Positions 1-7,880 of a DNA stretch of 64,000 nucleotides are shown one piece after another (positions within the stretch are counted from its first letter, which is position 1; each line of letters starts with the position of its first letter). Origin of the DNA: Lachnospiraceae bacterium. Its GTDB lineage: Bacteria; Bacillota; Clostridia; Lachnospirales; Lachnospiraceae. The notes below the pieces were generated by a model that ran no database searches, was not told the origin of the DNA, and was given only the letters and a program-made list of their open reading frames with translations. Where the stretch lies: contig JAETTM010000008.1 in NCBI GenBank assembly GCA_021769135.1, forward strand, positions 24,677-88,676. Reading direction: 5' to 3'. The position numbers and the translations under genes were made by a program.

Positions 1-56
1 GAAATCGATAAAAATGCCAGACCGATAAAAAATGTACGCTTATAATTTAACTTCAC
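1..56 (-). CDS. MFS transporter, N-terminal fragment (runs off window)
   Basis: Only about 18 codons lie in the window. Reading down from a GTG at 56 the frame gives VKLNYKRTFFIGLAF and then leaves the left edge. A basic, short cytoplasmic head entering a hydrophobic helix is the usual start of major facilitator transporters in this bacterial group, so an MFS permease is my inference. A GAGAGG ribosome site lies about 9 bases before the GTG. An ATG further upstream (near 106) is in frame and would add a poorly conserved-looking basic stretch, so the start is uncertain. Confidence 0.45.
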   Translation of the reverse strand, partial: MKLNYKRTFFIGLAFLSI

Positions 57-187
57 TAGCCCGTTCCTCTCTTTGCTCCAATTGCATTCCTCTATCCTTC
101 TTCGCGGCATGAGCTTCCTATTGCCGCCTTATGGTTTTATTTTATCACAATTGAAACCGCAAATCCAGCCCCTGACGGTTTGGGTTT

Positions 188-213
188 GTGCCAAGTGTTC
201 GTTGGCACTTTTC
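188..213 (+). terminator. Stem-loop with T-rich tail
   Basis: Perfect 7-base arms GTGCCAA and TTGGCAC around a 7-base loop, followed on the + strand by TTTTCCG and TTTTT. It could end a transcript entering from elsewhere; no + strand gene is seen directly before it. The rest of 57-538 holds this hairpin, the nested inverted repeat at 322-463 and the promoter of the next gene; I see no gene in it. Confidence 0.4.
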
Positions 214-321
214 CGTTTTTCTCTATAATCCTACTTTTATACCGTCTTCATTTCATTTTTTCAGACCTCTCTGTCTGCCTGTTCATTAATTAATTTATGA
301 ACACGGCCTGCAGAACATCCT

Positions 322-463
322 GTTCCCCGTTTTCGGCGGCGAAATGGCAACGGCGAAAATCCCGATAGTCAAGGGTTTAAGAGCGGAGATTTATCGCGCT
401 CTTTGCGAAAATACTACTCGTCCCTTGACCGTCTGGATAGTCGGAACGGACGTAGAACGGGGA
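322..463. repeat. Nested inverted-repeat element of unknown origin
   Basis: Three nested pairs of arms are visible: TCCCCGTT near 323 with AACGGGGA at 456-463; GTCAAGGG at 368-375 with CCCTTGAC at 422-429; AAGAGCG at 379-385 with CGCTCTT at 397-403. The element is more GC-rich than the gene that follows. It could be a folded RNA, a recombination or transfer site left by a mobile element, or a degenerate miniature element. The decayed genes downstream make a mobile origin plausible, but nothing here identifies one. Confidence 0.4.
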
Positions 464-492
464 TTGTTTTCAGTGGAGAGATGTGCTATGCT
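464..492 (+). promoter_or_regulatory. Possible promoter of the 539-1159 gene
   Basis: TTGTTT at 464-469 and TATGCT at 487-492 with 17-base spacing, about 46 bases before the start codon of the following gene. Each box has two mismatches to the sigma-70/A consensus, so this is a modest candidate. Confidence 0.35.
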
Positions 493-538
493 TCGGTTGT
501 CATACTAATAACAAATCGGGATTGGAGGTATATCCTTT

Positions 539-1159
539 ATGGAGGATTTAGTAAATCTTGTGACTTTAGCAGACGGAAGCAAAATTATTCTACAGGATGA
601 GGATGACATTTCATTGTCTTTAATCTCAAATGATGGAACAAAAGATATATTTCAATTCCCATATCATTCTGGTGGTTATGGTGGTGGTTTATTATTGCTA
701 TCACCGTCTGAAAGATATGTGATTTTTTCTTACTTTTCGGGTGAGAGTGAAGAAGGGTTTGTATTACTTGAAATTGTGAATCATCAGTTCAAATTTTTGT
801 ATGATTCTGATTATTTGTATGGAGAAAATGCCAACTACAGTTTTGCAGATAACGAAAAAATTTTGATTCAGACTTTTCGTATAGGTTCATGGTATATAGA
901 AGATGCGAAAACTGATGAAAGCGGGGATATGTATTACACATTTGGAGAATTAAATCTGCTTAATCTTGAAACCTTGAATCTGGATAGGCACACAATTCTC
1001 GTTTATCCCTCTGAGGATTGGAAAGAAGAAAAAACAGATGTTGGTACATTTTTATTTACTGATATAGCAGATGGAATGTTGAGTGTAGAAATGCCGTGGG
1101 GAAACGAAATTTTTCAGTATCCATTGCAAGAAACTCTTGTTATTAGATTCAGTAAATAA
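539..1159 (+). CDS. Hypothetical protein, 206 aa
   Basis: I do not recognise a family. The ATG at 539 is preceded by GGAGG at 524-528, an ideal ribosome site. The protein is acidic, with no signal peptide or membrane helix. It is rich in aromatic residues and alternating beta-type segments (for example ADGSKIILQDEDD and SPSERYVIFSYFSGE), which suggests a beta-propeller or WD-like fold and a soluble cytoplasmic protein. Base composition is AT-richer than the metabolic genes further on, in keeping with the accessory character of this end of the window. Stand-alone proteins of this look sometimes accompany toxins as immunity proteins, but no toxin is seen here. Confidence 0.7.
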   Translation: MEDLVNLVTLADGSKIILQDEDDISLSLISNDGTKDIFQFPYHSGGYGGGLLLLSPSERYVIFSYFSGESEEGFVLLEIVNHQFKFLYDSDYLYGENANYSFADNEKILIQTFRIGSWYIEDAKTDESGDMYYTFGELNLLNLETLNLDRHTILVYPSEDWKEEKTDVGTFLFTDIADGMLSVEMPWGNEIFQYPLQETLVIRFSK

Positions 1160-1264
1160 TTTTGTATTTATCTGGTTAATTCAAGACTTAAAACAGGGCG
1201 GCGGCAATATGCCTTGACTATCCCGCCACTCTGTCTGTTATTATGCAAACATTTGTTCTATTTA

Positions 1265-1860
1265 TCAACATGGATTGCTTATTTCATTCTTAAGATTCTT
1301 AACCTCCCAATATCCTGATTTGTCGCTTCCGATTCTTTCTATTAAATCCTTCTTTCGTAAAGAATCCAATGTCCGCTGAATCGTCCTCAGTGACTTTGAT
1401 GTAGCATCCGCCAGTTCTTGTCTTGTGTAGTAAGGATTCTTTCCAAGCAGTCCATATACTGCCTGCTCATTCTTATTCAGGGAAATATTTACAGTGCCAC
1501 TTTCAATGTCATTTACAGTGCCATCTGTCTTATTCTCAGTCTTCCGTACAAGAATATTTTTTGTCTTTCTATAAAAAATAAATGTAAATCCATTGTCCGC
1601 AAATTCATACGAATACTTTATCCCCGCATCTTCACACAAACTGTTGATACGCTTAAATCCACTTCCGAACTGCTTCAACACGGTCTGTACAGTATACCTT
1701 CCATCTACCATACCGGTCATATCCAGTTTGCAGTGGCATAGGCAAACTAAGTGTTCCAAGCTGCCTGTTAAGTTAATTATCCATGATGTCAGCGCAAATG
1801 CTTTCCCATACCAAATCGCATAAATTTTCTGTTTTATTATCTGCCTTATCTGCTCTTACA
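1265..1860 (-). pseudogene. 3' fragment of an AlbA-type ATP-binding regulator (COG2865-like)
   Basis: The open frame ends at 1265 and carries, around codons 30-60 of the part starting at a TTG at 1759, the segment GSGFKRINSLCEDAGIKYS followed by GFTFIFYR. That resembles the end of the ATPase module in COG2865/RecG-like regulators. A C-terminal winged helix follows (QELADATSKSLRTIQRTLDS). The AlbA DNA-binding domain and most of the ATPase module, several hundred residues in the full-length family, are missing. The frame stays open to about 1855 without ATG or a ribosome site. I read it as the remaining tail of a truncated gene; a short expressed winged-helix protein is less likely. Confidence 0.55.
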
Positions 1861-2025
1861 TGATAAGGTTTCTCTTATTCTTTCTGTATCCCATTTCTCT
1901 GGAAACAATACCGCCATAATATGAAACACATCTATCAGCAGGGTGTACACTACATAGACACGTTGATTGCGGAAAGCCTTTATTTTCCGTTTGTGTTCCC
2001 ATTGATTTCCGTGGGCAGCATTTTT

Positions 2026-2610
2026 TCATGGAACGATTTCCTCTGCTGTTTGCGCACTTATGATGATTTGAATGCCCTTTCCATCCTTTTCACTTCCAGT
2101 CAGAATCCATACAGGCTTTACGTCATATGTTCCTTTGCCGGAAGCCAAATCCACATAATAATACAATTCTGCCTTTGTCATTTCATATGCAGCTTCCCCA
2201 AGTATCTGATTACACTTATCTGCCGCGGTTTTGACAACCGCATCCATATCCGCCAGTAAAACGCCGCCCTGCTCTTCCGAAACTGTAAATACCTTTTCTA
2301 TGTTCAGCCACTCTATCCCTTCCCCCGATACCACTGCCTGTATCTGGGCATTGATATCCTCCGTGTCCGCAAAATCTTCCTTGTGCGCATAGTAAAGCGA
2401 CACCCCTTTATAAGTCTGGTTAATATAGAAATAGTAGCAGTCATCCGCGCTCGACCACTGCGCTTTATATTACGGCTTGTCAATATTGCCATCCATATCC
2501 TCATGTTTTTCCTGCCCTGTCTTTCCGCATCCGCACATGGACATCGAAAAAAAGGCCAGGGCCAATGCAGCGCAAAGCATCCCTCTCATTTCCATTCTTT
2601 TCATTCCCAT
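2026..2610 (-). pseudogene. Lipoprotein gene interrupted by an in-frame stop
   Basis: Reading right to left, the frame opens with a lipoprotein signal (MGMKRMEMRG, a hydrophobic stretch, then MSMCGCGK) and reaches GNIDKP. It hits TAA at 2470-2472 and then continues open in the same frame for about 147 codons to TGA at 2026-2028 (YKAQWSSADDCYYFYINQTY onwards). Because the frame is unchanged on both sides of the TAA, one point mutation can explain the break. The mature part is mixed alpha/beta, charged and of unknown family. It would have been anchored on the outside of the membrane. The neighbouring loci are also decayed. A second, in-frame open stretch of about 59 codons follows the TGA but is not clearly part of the gene. 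Confidence 0.6.
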
Positions 2611-2894
2611 TTTATAGCTCCCCTCTTTCCAACACAGGCGGCCTGTAATCTCTTTTCCGGCCTGTATTTCTCTTTTTCCCGCATGTAAAATTGATGGCAA
2701 TCCCTATTATCCCTGTTTTCGACGATATTTCAACCCGTTTTGCGCGAAGCGACATTTTCCATCATTATTTGGAACGTGCTCTCCCAAAAGCGGCCAAAAA
2801 ACGTCTTTTCATGCAGAATTACTATGTTTTTTAACTTAATTCCTGTATAATCTTACTGTGATAATTTTTAAATTTGTAAACGGGAGTGAGTAAA

Positions 2895-3949
2895 ATGCGC
2901 ATAGCAGTCTGCGATGACGATGCCCTGATGCTGGAACAGCTTCAAAAACATATAAGAGCCTATTTTGAGAAAGCCTGCGTGAAATGTCCTGAAATCGTCT
3001 GCTTTTCTGACGGGGAATCCCTGCTTTCGGACAAAGGGGAGAAAGACATTCTTTTCCTTGATATCGAAATGCCGGGAATCAATGGGATTTACGTGGGAAA
3101 TGAATTGAAAAGGCAAAATGAAAATATCATTATTTTTGTTGTGACCTCTTATTCCGAATATTTGGATGACGCTATGCGTTTCCATGTATTCCGCTATCTG
3201 TCCAAACCCCTGGACGTCCACCGCTTTTTCCGCAATATTATCTTTTTTGCCATTTTCAGCAAAATGATATTCTTCGCTATCATCTATACACTGATACATT
3301 TTTTGAAAGGCCGCCAGGAATACAGCCAGAAACGGGACAAGTATACATTGCTCCTGGTATTCATCCCCCTGACCTCTGTTTATGTTATGCTGGCCTTCAT
3401 AGCCGTGAGCGAGGCATATGCACTTTCGCCCGCTTTGATTTTCATGGTTACTCTGGGCGCTGTCTTTTTACTGCTCACCAATCTGCTCGTATTTGGAATC
3501 AATCAATATAATCAAAAAAAGAATATGGAATTCACAGAAATGCAACTGCTGCTGCAAAAAGAAGCCAATTCGGCAGAATATTACGCGATGCTGCTTTCGC
3601 AAAACGAAAACCAGAGCATCCTAATCCATGATATTAAGAAACACCTGCAATCTATTGGACAATGCTCTTGAGGCCGCCTGCGGCATTCCCAAAGCCTTCA
3701 TTGAAATCAATACAAACAGGAAAGCCAGTACGCCGTTTATCGTAATATCCGTCATAAATTCCAGCCGGATAAATCCATTTGCGGATTCGCAGAGCGTCCT
3801 GGCCTCCCATAAGCCCGACAAGTGGGGGGCACGGCTTTGGGATTAAAAGCATCCGTAAAACCGTCGGCAAATATCATGGGGATATACAGATGTATTATAA
3901 TGATGATACGCTGACTTTCCACACAATCATTACATTAAAGCAATCTTGA
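2895..3949 (+). pseudogene. Collapsed agr-like two-component locus (receiver joined to sensor-kinase remnants)
   Basis: The ATG at 2895 follows a GGGAG site. Codons 1-115 are a response-regulator receiver: MRIAVCDDD, phospho-acceptor Asp in ILFLDIEMPGING, a conserved Thr-Ser, and Lys in YLSKPLDVHRF. The LytTR DNA-binding domain is absent. The frame runs straight into membrane helices and a linker of an AgrC-like kinase, up to the phospho-acceptor box SILIHDIKKHLQSI. There a second deletion joins, out of frame, to the ATPase N-box LLDNALEAA (frame shifted at about 3640). The ATPase then meets a run of six G at 3824-3829; one G fewer restores GHGFGIKSIRK and runs to TGA at 3947-3949. Two deletions plus a frameshift make a pseudogene. 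The receiver-membrane chimera could still be translated to 3671. Confidence 0.8.
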
Positions 3950-4002
3950 TTTCCTCTTTTGCCGATATTTGCCCCCATCTCCTCCTAACTCCCAAACTCA
4001 TT

Positions 4003-5154
4003 TTATGGCTTTTTATATCTTTCAGCCATTTCATCCAGGCCCGCGCACTCTACTAAGGGCGCTTTCCCTACGGAACCAAACTGGACAATAAGCGTTCCTA
4101 CCACTTCCTTTACCCCCGCTTCGATACATCCCGTAATGGCCGCCACATCTTCGTCGGGAACCACACCTTTCATCAGCGTCTCCATAATCGGCGTCAGGAA
4201 TACCCTAGGGTCAACCTGTGATTTATTCCTTTCCAGCAGTTCATAAATCTCTCCAATAGAAGGGCTGCTTCGTTTCTCGGGATACCTGGCAAAATACTCT
4301 TTCATGTTACGTGTAACCGCAAGACGGATATCGGTATCCACATTAATCTTTCCAATTCCGCAAGGAATTGCCTGCTTCAGTTCCTCCACGGAAATGCCGT
4401 AAGCATTCTTTACATCCCCTCCAAGGGCATTGATTTCGTCCACGATATATTTCGGAACCGTGGAAGAACCATGGGATACGAGCACTCCGAATATATTTTC
4501 ATGATTCATGCATTCCTTAATGGCGATAGCGATTTCCTTCCGCAGCTTTACATCCTTTCCCTTGGAAGGCCCGTGCATGGTGCCGTAGGAAATAGCCAGA
4601 CAGTCCACCCCTGTCTTCCGGAAAAATTCCACCGCATGCAATGGGTTCGTATAAGTGGAAGATGCGGAAAATACATGGTCCTCCACCCCGGCCAGGACGC
4701 CCAGCTCCCCCTCTACCGTTATCCCACGTTCATGGGCATATTTTACCACTTCCCTGGTCAGTTCAATATTTTCCTTAAAGGGCAGAGAAGAGCCGTCAAT
4801 CATTACGGAAGTATACCCGCCTTCAATTGCCGCTTTTACAGAATCAAAATCTTTGCCGTGGTCCAAATGCAGCACCACCGGTACAGGGGAATTTTCCGCA
4901 TATTTCTTAACCGCCGCTGCAATATTTTTTGCCCCTGCCTTTTTATCCTCCAAAGTTGCGTTTAAAAAGTCCTTCCTTCCGCCCATAAAACCATTTGCCA
5001 AATCCGCCCCCTGCAATATTGCTGCGGAACGGAACATCTCGTGCACTTCAATCACCGCTTTCGCCTGAGCCACCGCATTCACATTAAAAGCCCCCTGGGC
5101 AAAATGATATTTATCCGTCGCTTCCAGCAACGGCCTCAAAGGTATTAATGCCAT
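4003..5154 (-). CDS. Class II (zinc) fructose-bisphosphate aldolase family protein
   Basis: 383 residues, starting MALIPLRPLL after a ribosome site in AAGGAGGAAAT. Class II aldolases cleave ketose 1,6-bisphosphates to dihydroxyacetone phosphate and an aldehyde. The zinc and catalytic segment HLDHGKDF is present (His96, Asp98, His99), followed by the usual DGSSLPF segment and a later HGSS segment. The length fits the longer family members rather than the 285-residue GatY/FbaA core. It is the last gene of the PFK-TIM-LarA-aldolase operon, 61 bases after the LarA gene. Because a canonical glycolytic set normally lies elsewhere in the chromosome, a dedicated substrate such as tagatose or another ketose bisphosphate is my inference; the sequence alone cannot tell. 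Confidence 0.85.
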   Translation of the reverse strand: MALIPLRPLLEATDKYHFAQGAFNVNAVAQAKAVIEVHEMFRSAAILQGADLANGFMGGRKDFLNATLEDKKAGAKNIAAAVKKYAENSPVPVVLHLDHGKDFDSVKAAIEGGYTSVMIDGSSLPFKENIELTREVVKYAHERGITVEGELGVLAGVEDHVFSASSTYTNPLHAVEFFRKTGVDCLAISYGTMHGPSKGKDVKLRKEIAIAIKECMNHENIFGVLVSHGSSTVPKYIVDEINALGGDVKNAYGISVEELKQAIPCGIGKINVDTDIRLAVTRNMKEYFARYPEKRSSPSIGEIYELLERNKSQVDPRVFLTPIMETLMKGVVPDEDVAAITGCIEAGVKEVVGTLIVQFGSVGKAPLVECAGLDEMAERYKKP

Positions 5155-5215
5155 AATTTCCTCCTTCTATCCGCTTATTTATTTTCCCATCACAAACGTA
5201 TCTATTACTTTGTTG

Positions 5216-6667
5216 TTAACCGTTATAAACCTCATCCTTCATCATCAGGTGCACCGCACTCTTCTTAAAGGTCAACGGCAAAGCAAGAATATTCGGGTTC
5301 TCCCCTACATATTTCCGTTTCGCGTCCTCCAGCGCCTCTTCTATTGTGGCCCTTGTCTTTAATCCCATTCCCCTTGCATATCCAGGCTCCTGGGCACCGC
5401 AGATATAGATTGCGGATGTGTTCATTTCCGCAATATGTCCGCAGGAAATCATGGAAAACCCATGGAACGGATGGAAAGCGTTGGCAAACCTGTATTTTCT
5501 GATGTATTCCTCATTGGTGGCAAAATATTCTCCCAGCCGGTTCATATCCGGAAGCGTATTCATCTGGTCTTTCTGGAACATATCATACATTTCCCTCAAA
5601 TATGGCCACAGTTCGTCATGGAAGTATCCGTTGCAAATCGAAGAGCAAATAATCACGCATCTGTCGCTCATCACCCTCTTATGGCGTATTACCTGGGCAG
5701 AAAGAGCCTGCATCATCATAATTGGGTTCGTTCCCATACCTTCTCCATAGTGGAAAAACTGGGGCATGCCGAAAATCATCACGTCATACTTTTTTTCTGC
5801 AAAAGGCACATAAGTCCTCTTATCCGCCACTTTCCATGAAGCCGGCTGCATTTCCTTAGCATATCCTGAAAAAATGGCAATCTGCCTGGAGGATGTGTCC
5901 AAAACCGCATCGCAGCAGAAGAATTTCTTCCCCATGCATTTCTCCATGTGCTGGCCGATTTCATCGAATTTCGTCCTCATCAGGGAATGTCCGCTCACCG
6001 GCACAAAGTCCTTCTGGTGCATTACCTTGGGCACATGATGGGAAGCGATGGACCTCCAATGGGTAATCCCTGTGGCGCAATGCTTATAACCGCCGGAATA
6101 TCCCCCATAAGGGTTCCCCTGTGTATGCCCGATTAAAATCGCCACATCGCTGTCAAATACATATTTGTTCATCAGCACCGGGTCTCCCCTGTCCGTAGTT
6201 CCCAAATCCACCAGATGCTCATAATCTTCGCTGTCATGATTAATAATCTGCCCGCAGTTCCAGAACTCCTCGAACAGCTCCTTCCCAAGCACGCCCCGGA
6301 TTTCCTGCTCCGTGTTTTTCCTGTGCAGCCCGTTGGAGCAAATCAGAAGAATATCCTTTTTCTCCACCCCTGCCGCATACAATTCCTTCAAAATCAGCTT
6401 AATCGAAATTTTTCTGTGGGAAGTGGGCTGCTCGCCCCCTTTCACCCTGTCCGGAAATACAATTGTTACTTTTGAACCTTTCTTAGCCAGCTTGGAGAGA
6501 GGCTCCATTCCCATAGGGTTTCTCAATGACTCCAAAGTCCTTGCTTCCAATTCCTCTTCCGGGATACAGGGCGGGTCCGCCACCGTCTCCCCCGGGATGA
6601 ACACATCCGTACTATCCGGCAGCTCTGCCGCCATCGTTCCATGTCCGTACTCAAATTCCAGTCTCAT
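5216..6667 (-). CDS. LarA-type nickel-pincer 2-hydroxyacid racemase/epimerase homologue
   Basis: 483 residues from the ATG at 6667, which follows AGGAGGAAT; an in-frame start nine codons upstream lacks a better site. The N-terminal DUF2088 and the rest match the lactate racemase LarA plan: FPDRVKGG (Arg74), NGLHRKNTEQE (His115), GHTQGNP (His181), and SGGYKHCATGI, whose Lys195 corresponds to the lysine holding the pyridinium nickel cofactor, then SHH at 209-211. LarA enzymes use hydride transfer to invert 2-hydroxyacids. Homologues act on lactate, malate, gluconate and others, so the substrate is open. No larB, larC or larE cofactor genes lie in the window. Operon context with sugar-phosphate enzymes suggests a sugar acid. 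The leader contains a 109-bp tandem repeat. Confidence 0.8.
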   Translation of the reverse strand: MRLEFEYGHGTMAAELPDSTDVFIPGETVADPPCIPEEELEARTLESLRNPMGMEPLSKLAKKGSKVTIVFPDRVKGGEQPTSHRKISIKLILKELYAAGVEKKDILLICSNGLHRKNTEQEIRGVLGKELFEEFWNCGQIINHDSEDYEHLVDLGTTDRGDPVLMNKYVFDSDVAILIGHTQGNPYGGYSGGYKHCATGITHWRSIASHHVPKVMHQKDFVPVSGHSLMRTKFDEIGQHMEKCMGKKFFCCDAVLDTSSRQIAIFSGYAKEMQPASWKVADKRTYVPFAEKKYDVMIFGMPQFFHYGEGMGTNPIMMMQALSAQVIRHKRVMSDRCVIICSSICNGYFHDELWPYLREMYDMFQKDQMNTLPDMNRLGEYFATNEEYIRKYRFANAFHPFHGFSMISCGHIAEMNTSAIYICGAQEPGYARGMGLKTRATIEEALEDAKRKYVGENPNILALPLTFKKSAVHLMMKDEVYNG

Positions 6668-6679
6668 ATTATTCCTCCT

Positions 6680-6938
6680 ATTCCAGTTCCGCAAGCATCC
6701 TTTTTATTCCAGTTCCGCAAGCATCCTACCAATGCCCTTTATCGCGAAGTAATTTCCGGCCGCTTTGCGCCCTGAAATTCTTCGGGGGCATTGTCCGGAT
6801 ACTTGCTGTTTTTTATTCCAGTTCCGCAAGCATCCTACCAATGCCCTTTATCGCGAAGTAATTTCCGGCCGCTTTGCGCCCTGAAATTCTTCGGGGGCAT
6901 TGTCCGGGTGCTTGCTGTTTTTTATTCCAGTTCCGCAA
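6680..6938 (-). repeat. 109-bp tandem repeat with REP-like palindrome, 2 full and 2 partial units
   Basis: The phrase ATTCCAGTTCCGCAA begins at 6680, 6706, 6815 and 6924. Units 6706-6814 and 6815-6923 are nearly identical (one or two changes near GGATACTTG versus GGGTGCTTG); flanking copies are truncated. Each unit holds a long palindrome: CAATGCCC pairs with GGGCATTG, and inside them CGAAGAATTTC pairs with GAAATTACTTCG with one bulge, capped by a GCGCAAAGCGG segment. It fills the space between the TIM stop and the LarA start. Each unit also ends, on the coding strand, with a short open stretch to GAACTGGAATAA, perhaps a duplicated gene end. Likely effects are RNA stabilisation or attenuation inside the operon. 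Confidence 0.85.
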
Positions 6939-6961
6939 TTCCCAAAAACATTGATTAATCC

Positions 6962-7798
6962 TTATTTACCCATATACGTCCGAATAATTTCCAGGTATTC
7001 CTCCGGGTAAAATCCGATTTCACCCTGGAATCTGGTCAGCGCAATCAGCCCTCCGTCGATTTCCGGAATGGATGCCAGCATAGCGGCATTGTCCGCTTTC
7101 AGGCCGCCTCCGTAAACCACTGGCAGGCCGCCGGTATGTGCTTTTATAAAACGGGCAATCATTTGAATATAGTCTTTCCCCGCCGGCGTTTTCCCCGGTC
7201 CGATGGACCAAATCGGCTCATAGGCAATGGCCACCTTCGATGTATCCACATCCTTCAGCCCTATTTCCAGCTGGCTGCCTAGGACTTCCTGCCATTTGTC
7301 CTGTTCCTCCGCGCTTTCCCCTATACAATATAAAACGGAAAGCCTGGCCTCCACCGCCGCTTTTATTTCTTTGTTCATAATCCGGTTCACCGCATCCGTA
7401 TCCCTCACCCCTGCTTCCGCCATAATTCCCAGCTTATCCCTGCGCTCTTCGCAGTGCCCGATTAATGCGCTGGCACAGCCCAGGGCTTTCATTGCCTTTC
7501 CTGTACGGTTGGCGGTAAAGGCGCCAAAATTCCCTCCTTCCTCCACATCCTCCCGAAAGACCCCCTGCGGCCCTATGGCCAGATTCCTGCTGTTCCCCAT
7601 GGCAGCTATTGCCGAAAGGAGATGGGCTTCGGGAAGATACATCACGAATTCCACTTCATCCTCTCCATATATGGACAAAGCTTCTTTCGTATTCTCCACG
7701 ATATATGCCCCCCAGTCCGCCACCGGCGCGATGCTGTTCACGCCCCCTAATCCCTTCGGGATATCGAACCTCTTCAGGTTTAAATAAATATGTTTCAT
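6962..7798 (-). CDS. Divergent triosephosphate isomerase paralogue
   Basis: 278 residues from the ATG at 7798. TIM-barrel isomerase motifs are all recognisable but altered: NLKRF near residue 7 in place of NWKMN (catalytic Lys9 kept), IGHCEERR at 113-120 with catalytic His115, AYEPIWSIGPGKTPA at 192-206 with catalytic Glu194, and the phosphate-binding YGGGLKADN then GGLIALTRF instead of the usual DGALVGGASL. All three catalytic residues are present, so an active aldose-ketose isomerase of a phosphorylated three-carbon or related sugar is likely. Family length is about 250, so this one carries insertions. It is the second gene of the operon. An upstream in-frame ATG at 7810 belongs to the shared start-codon motif at 7801-7836. 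Confidence 0.85.
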   Translation of the reverse strand: MKHIYLNLKRFDIPKGLGGVNSIAPVADWGAYIVENTKEALSIYGEDEVEFVMYLPEAHLLSAIAAMGNSRNLAIGPQGVFREDVEEGGNFGAFTANRTGKAMKALGCASALIGHCEERRDKLGIMAEAGVRDTDAVNRIMNKEIKAAVEARLSVLYCIGESAEEQDKWQEVLGSQLEIGLKDVDTSKVAIAYEPIWSIGPGKTPAGKDYIQMIARFIKAHTGGLPVVYGGGLKADNAAMLASIPEIDGGLIALTRFQGEIGFYPEEYLEIIRTYMGK

Positions 7799-7800
7799 TT

Positions 7801-7836
7801 CCAACTCCATTTCTGCGCGGTTTTGCGCCAAAACCT
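7801..7836 (-). repeat. Start-codon hairpin/SD motif, copy 1 (before TIM gene)
   Basis: Coding strand reads TTTTGGCGCAAAACC then GCGCAGAAATGGAG. The hairpin GGTTTT/AAAACC is followed by the conserved core CGCAGAAATGGAG, whose GGAG is the ribosome site of the TIM gene. An ATG in the core is in frame with and 12 bases before the chosen start. Five other copies occur in the window. Confidence 0.7.
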
Positions 7837-7880
7837 ATTTCGATTTACTCCATTTGTGCTTAATGTTCCAGCCAAACCGC

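Noticed and set aside
1857..2025. Open stretch after the lipoprotein TGA (GNQWEHKRKIKAFRNQR and following) as an extra gene or extension
   Set aside because: No start codon with ribosome site and no family resemblance; may be relic sequence.
6706..6923. Tandem repeats as a possible CRISPR array
   Set aside because: Units are 109 bases and adjacent, without spacers, and no cas genes are present.
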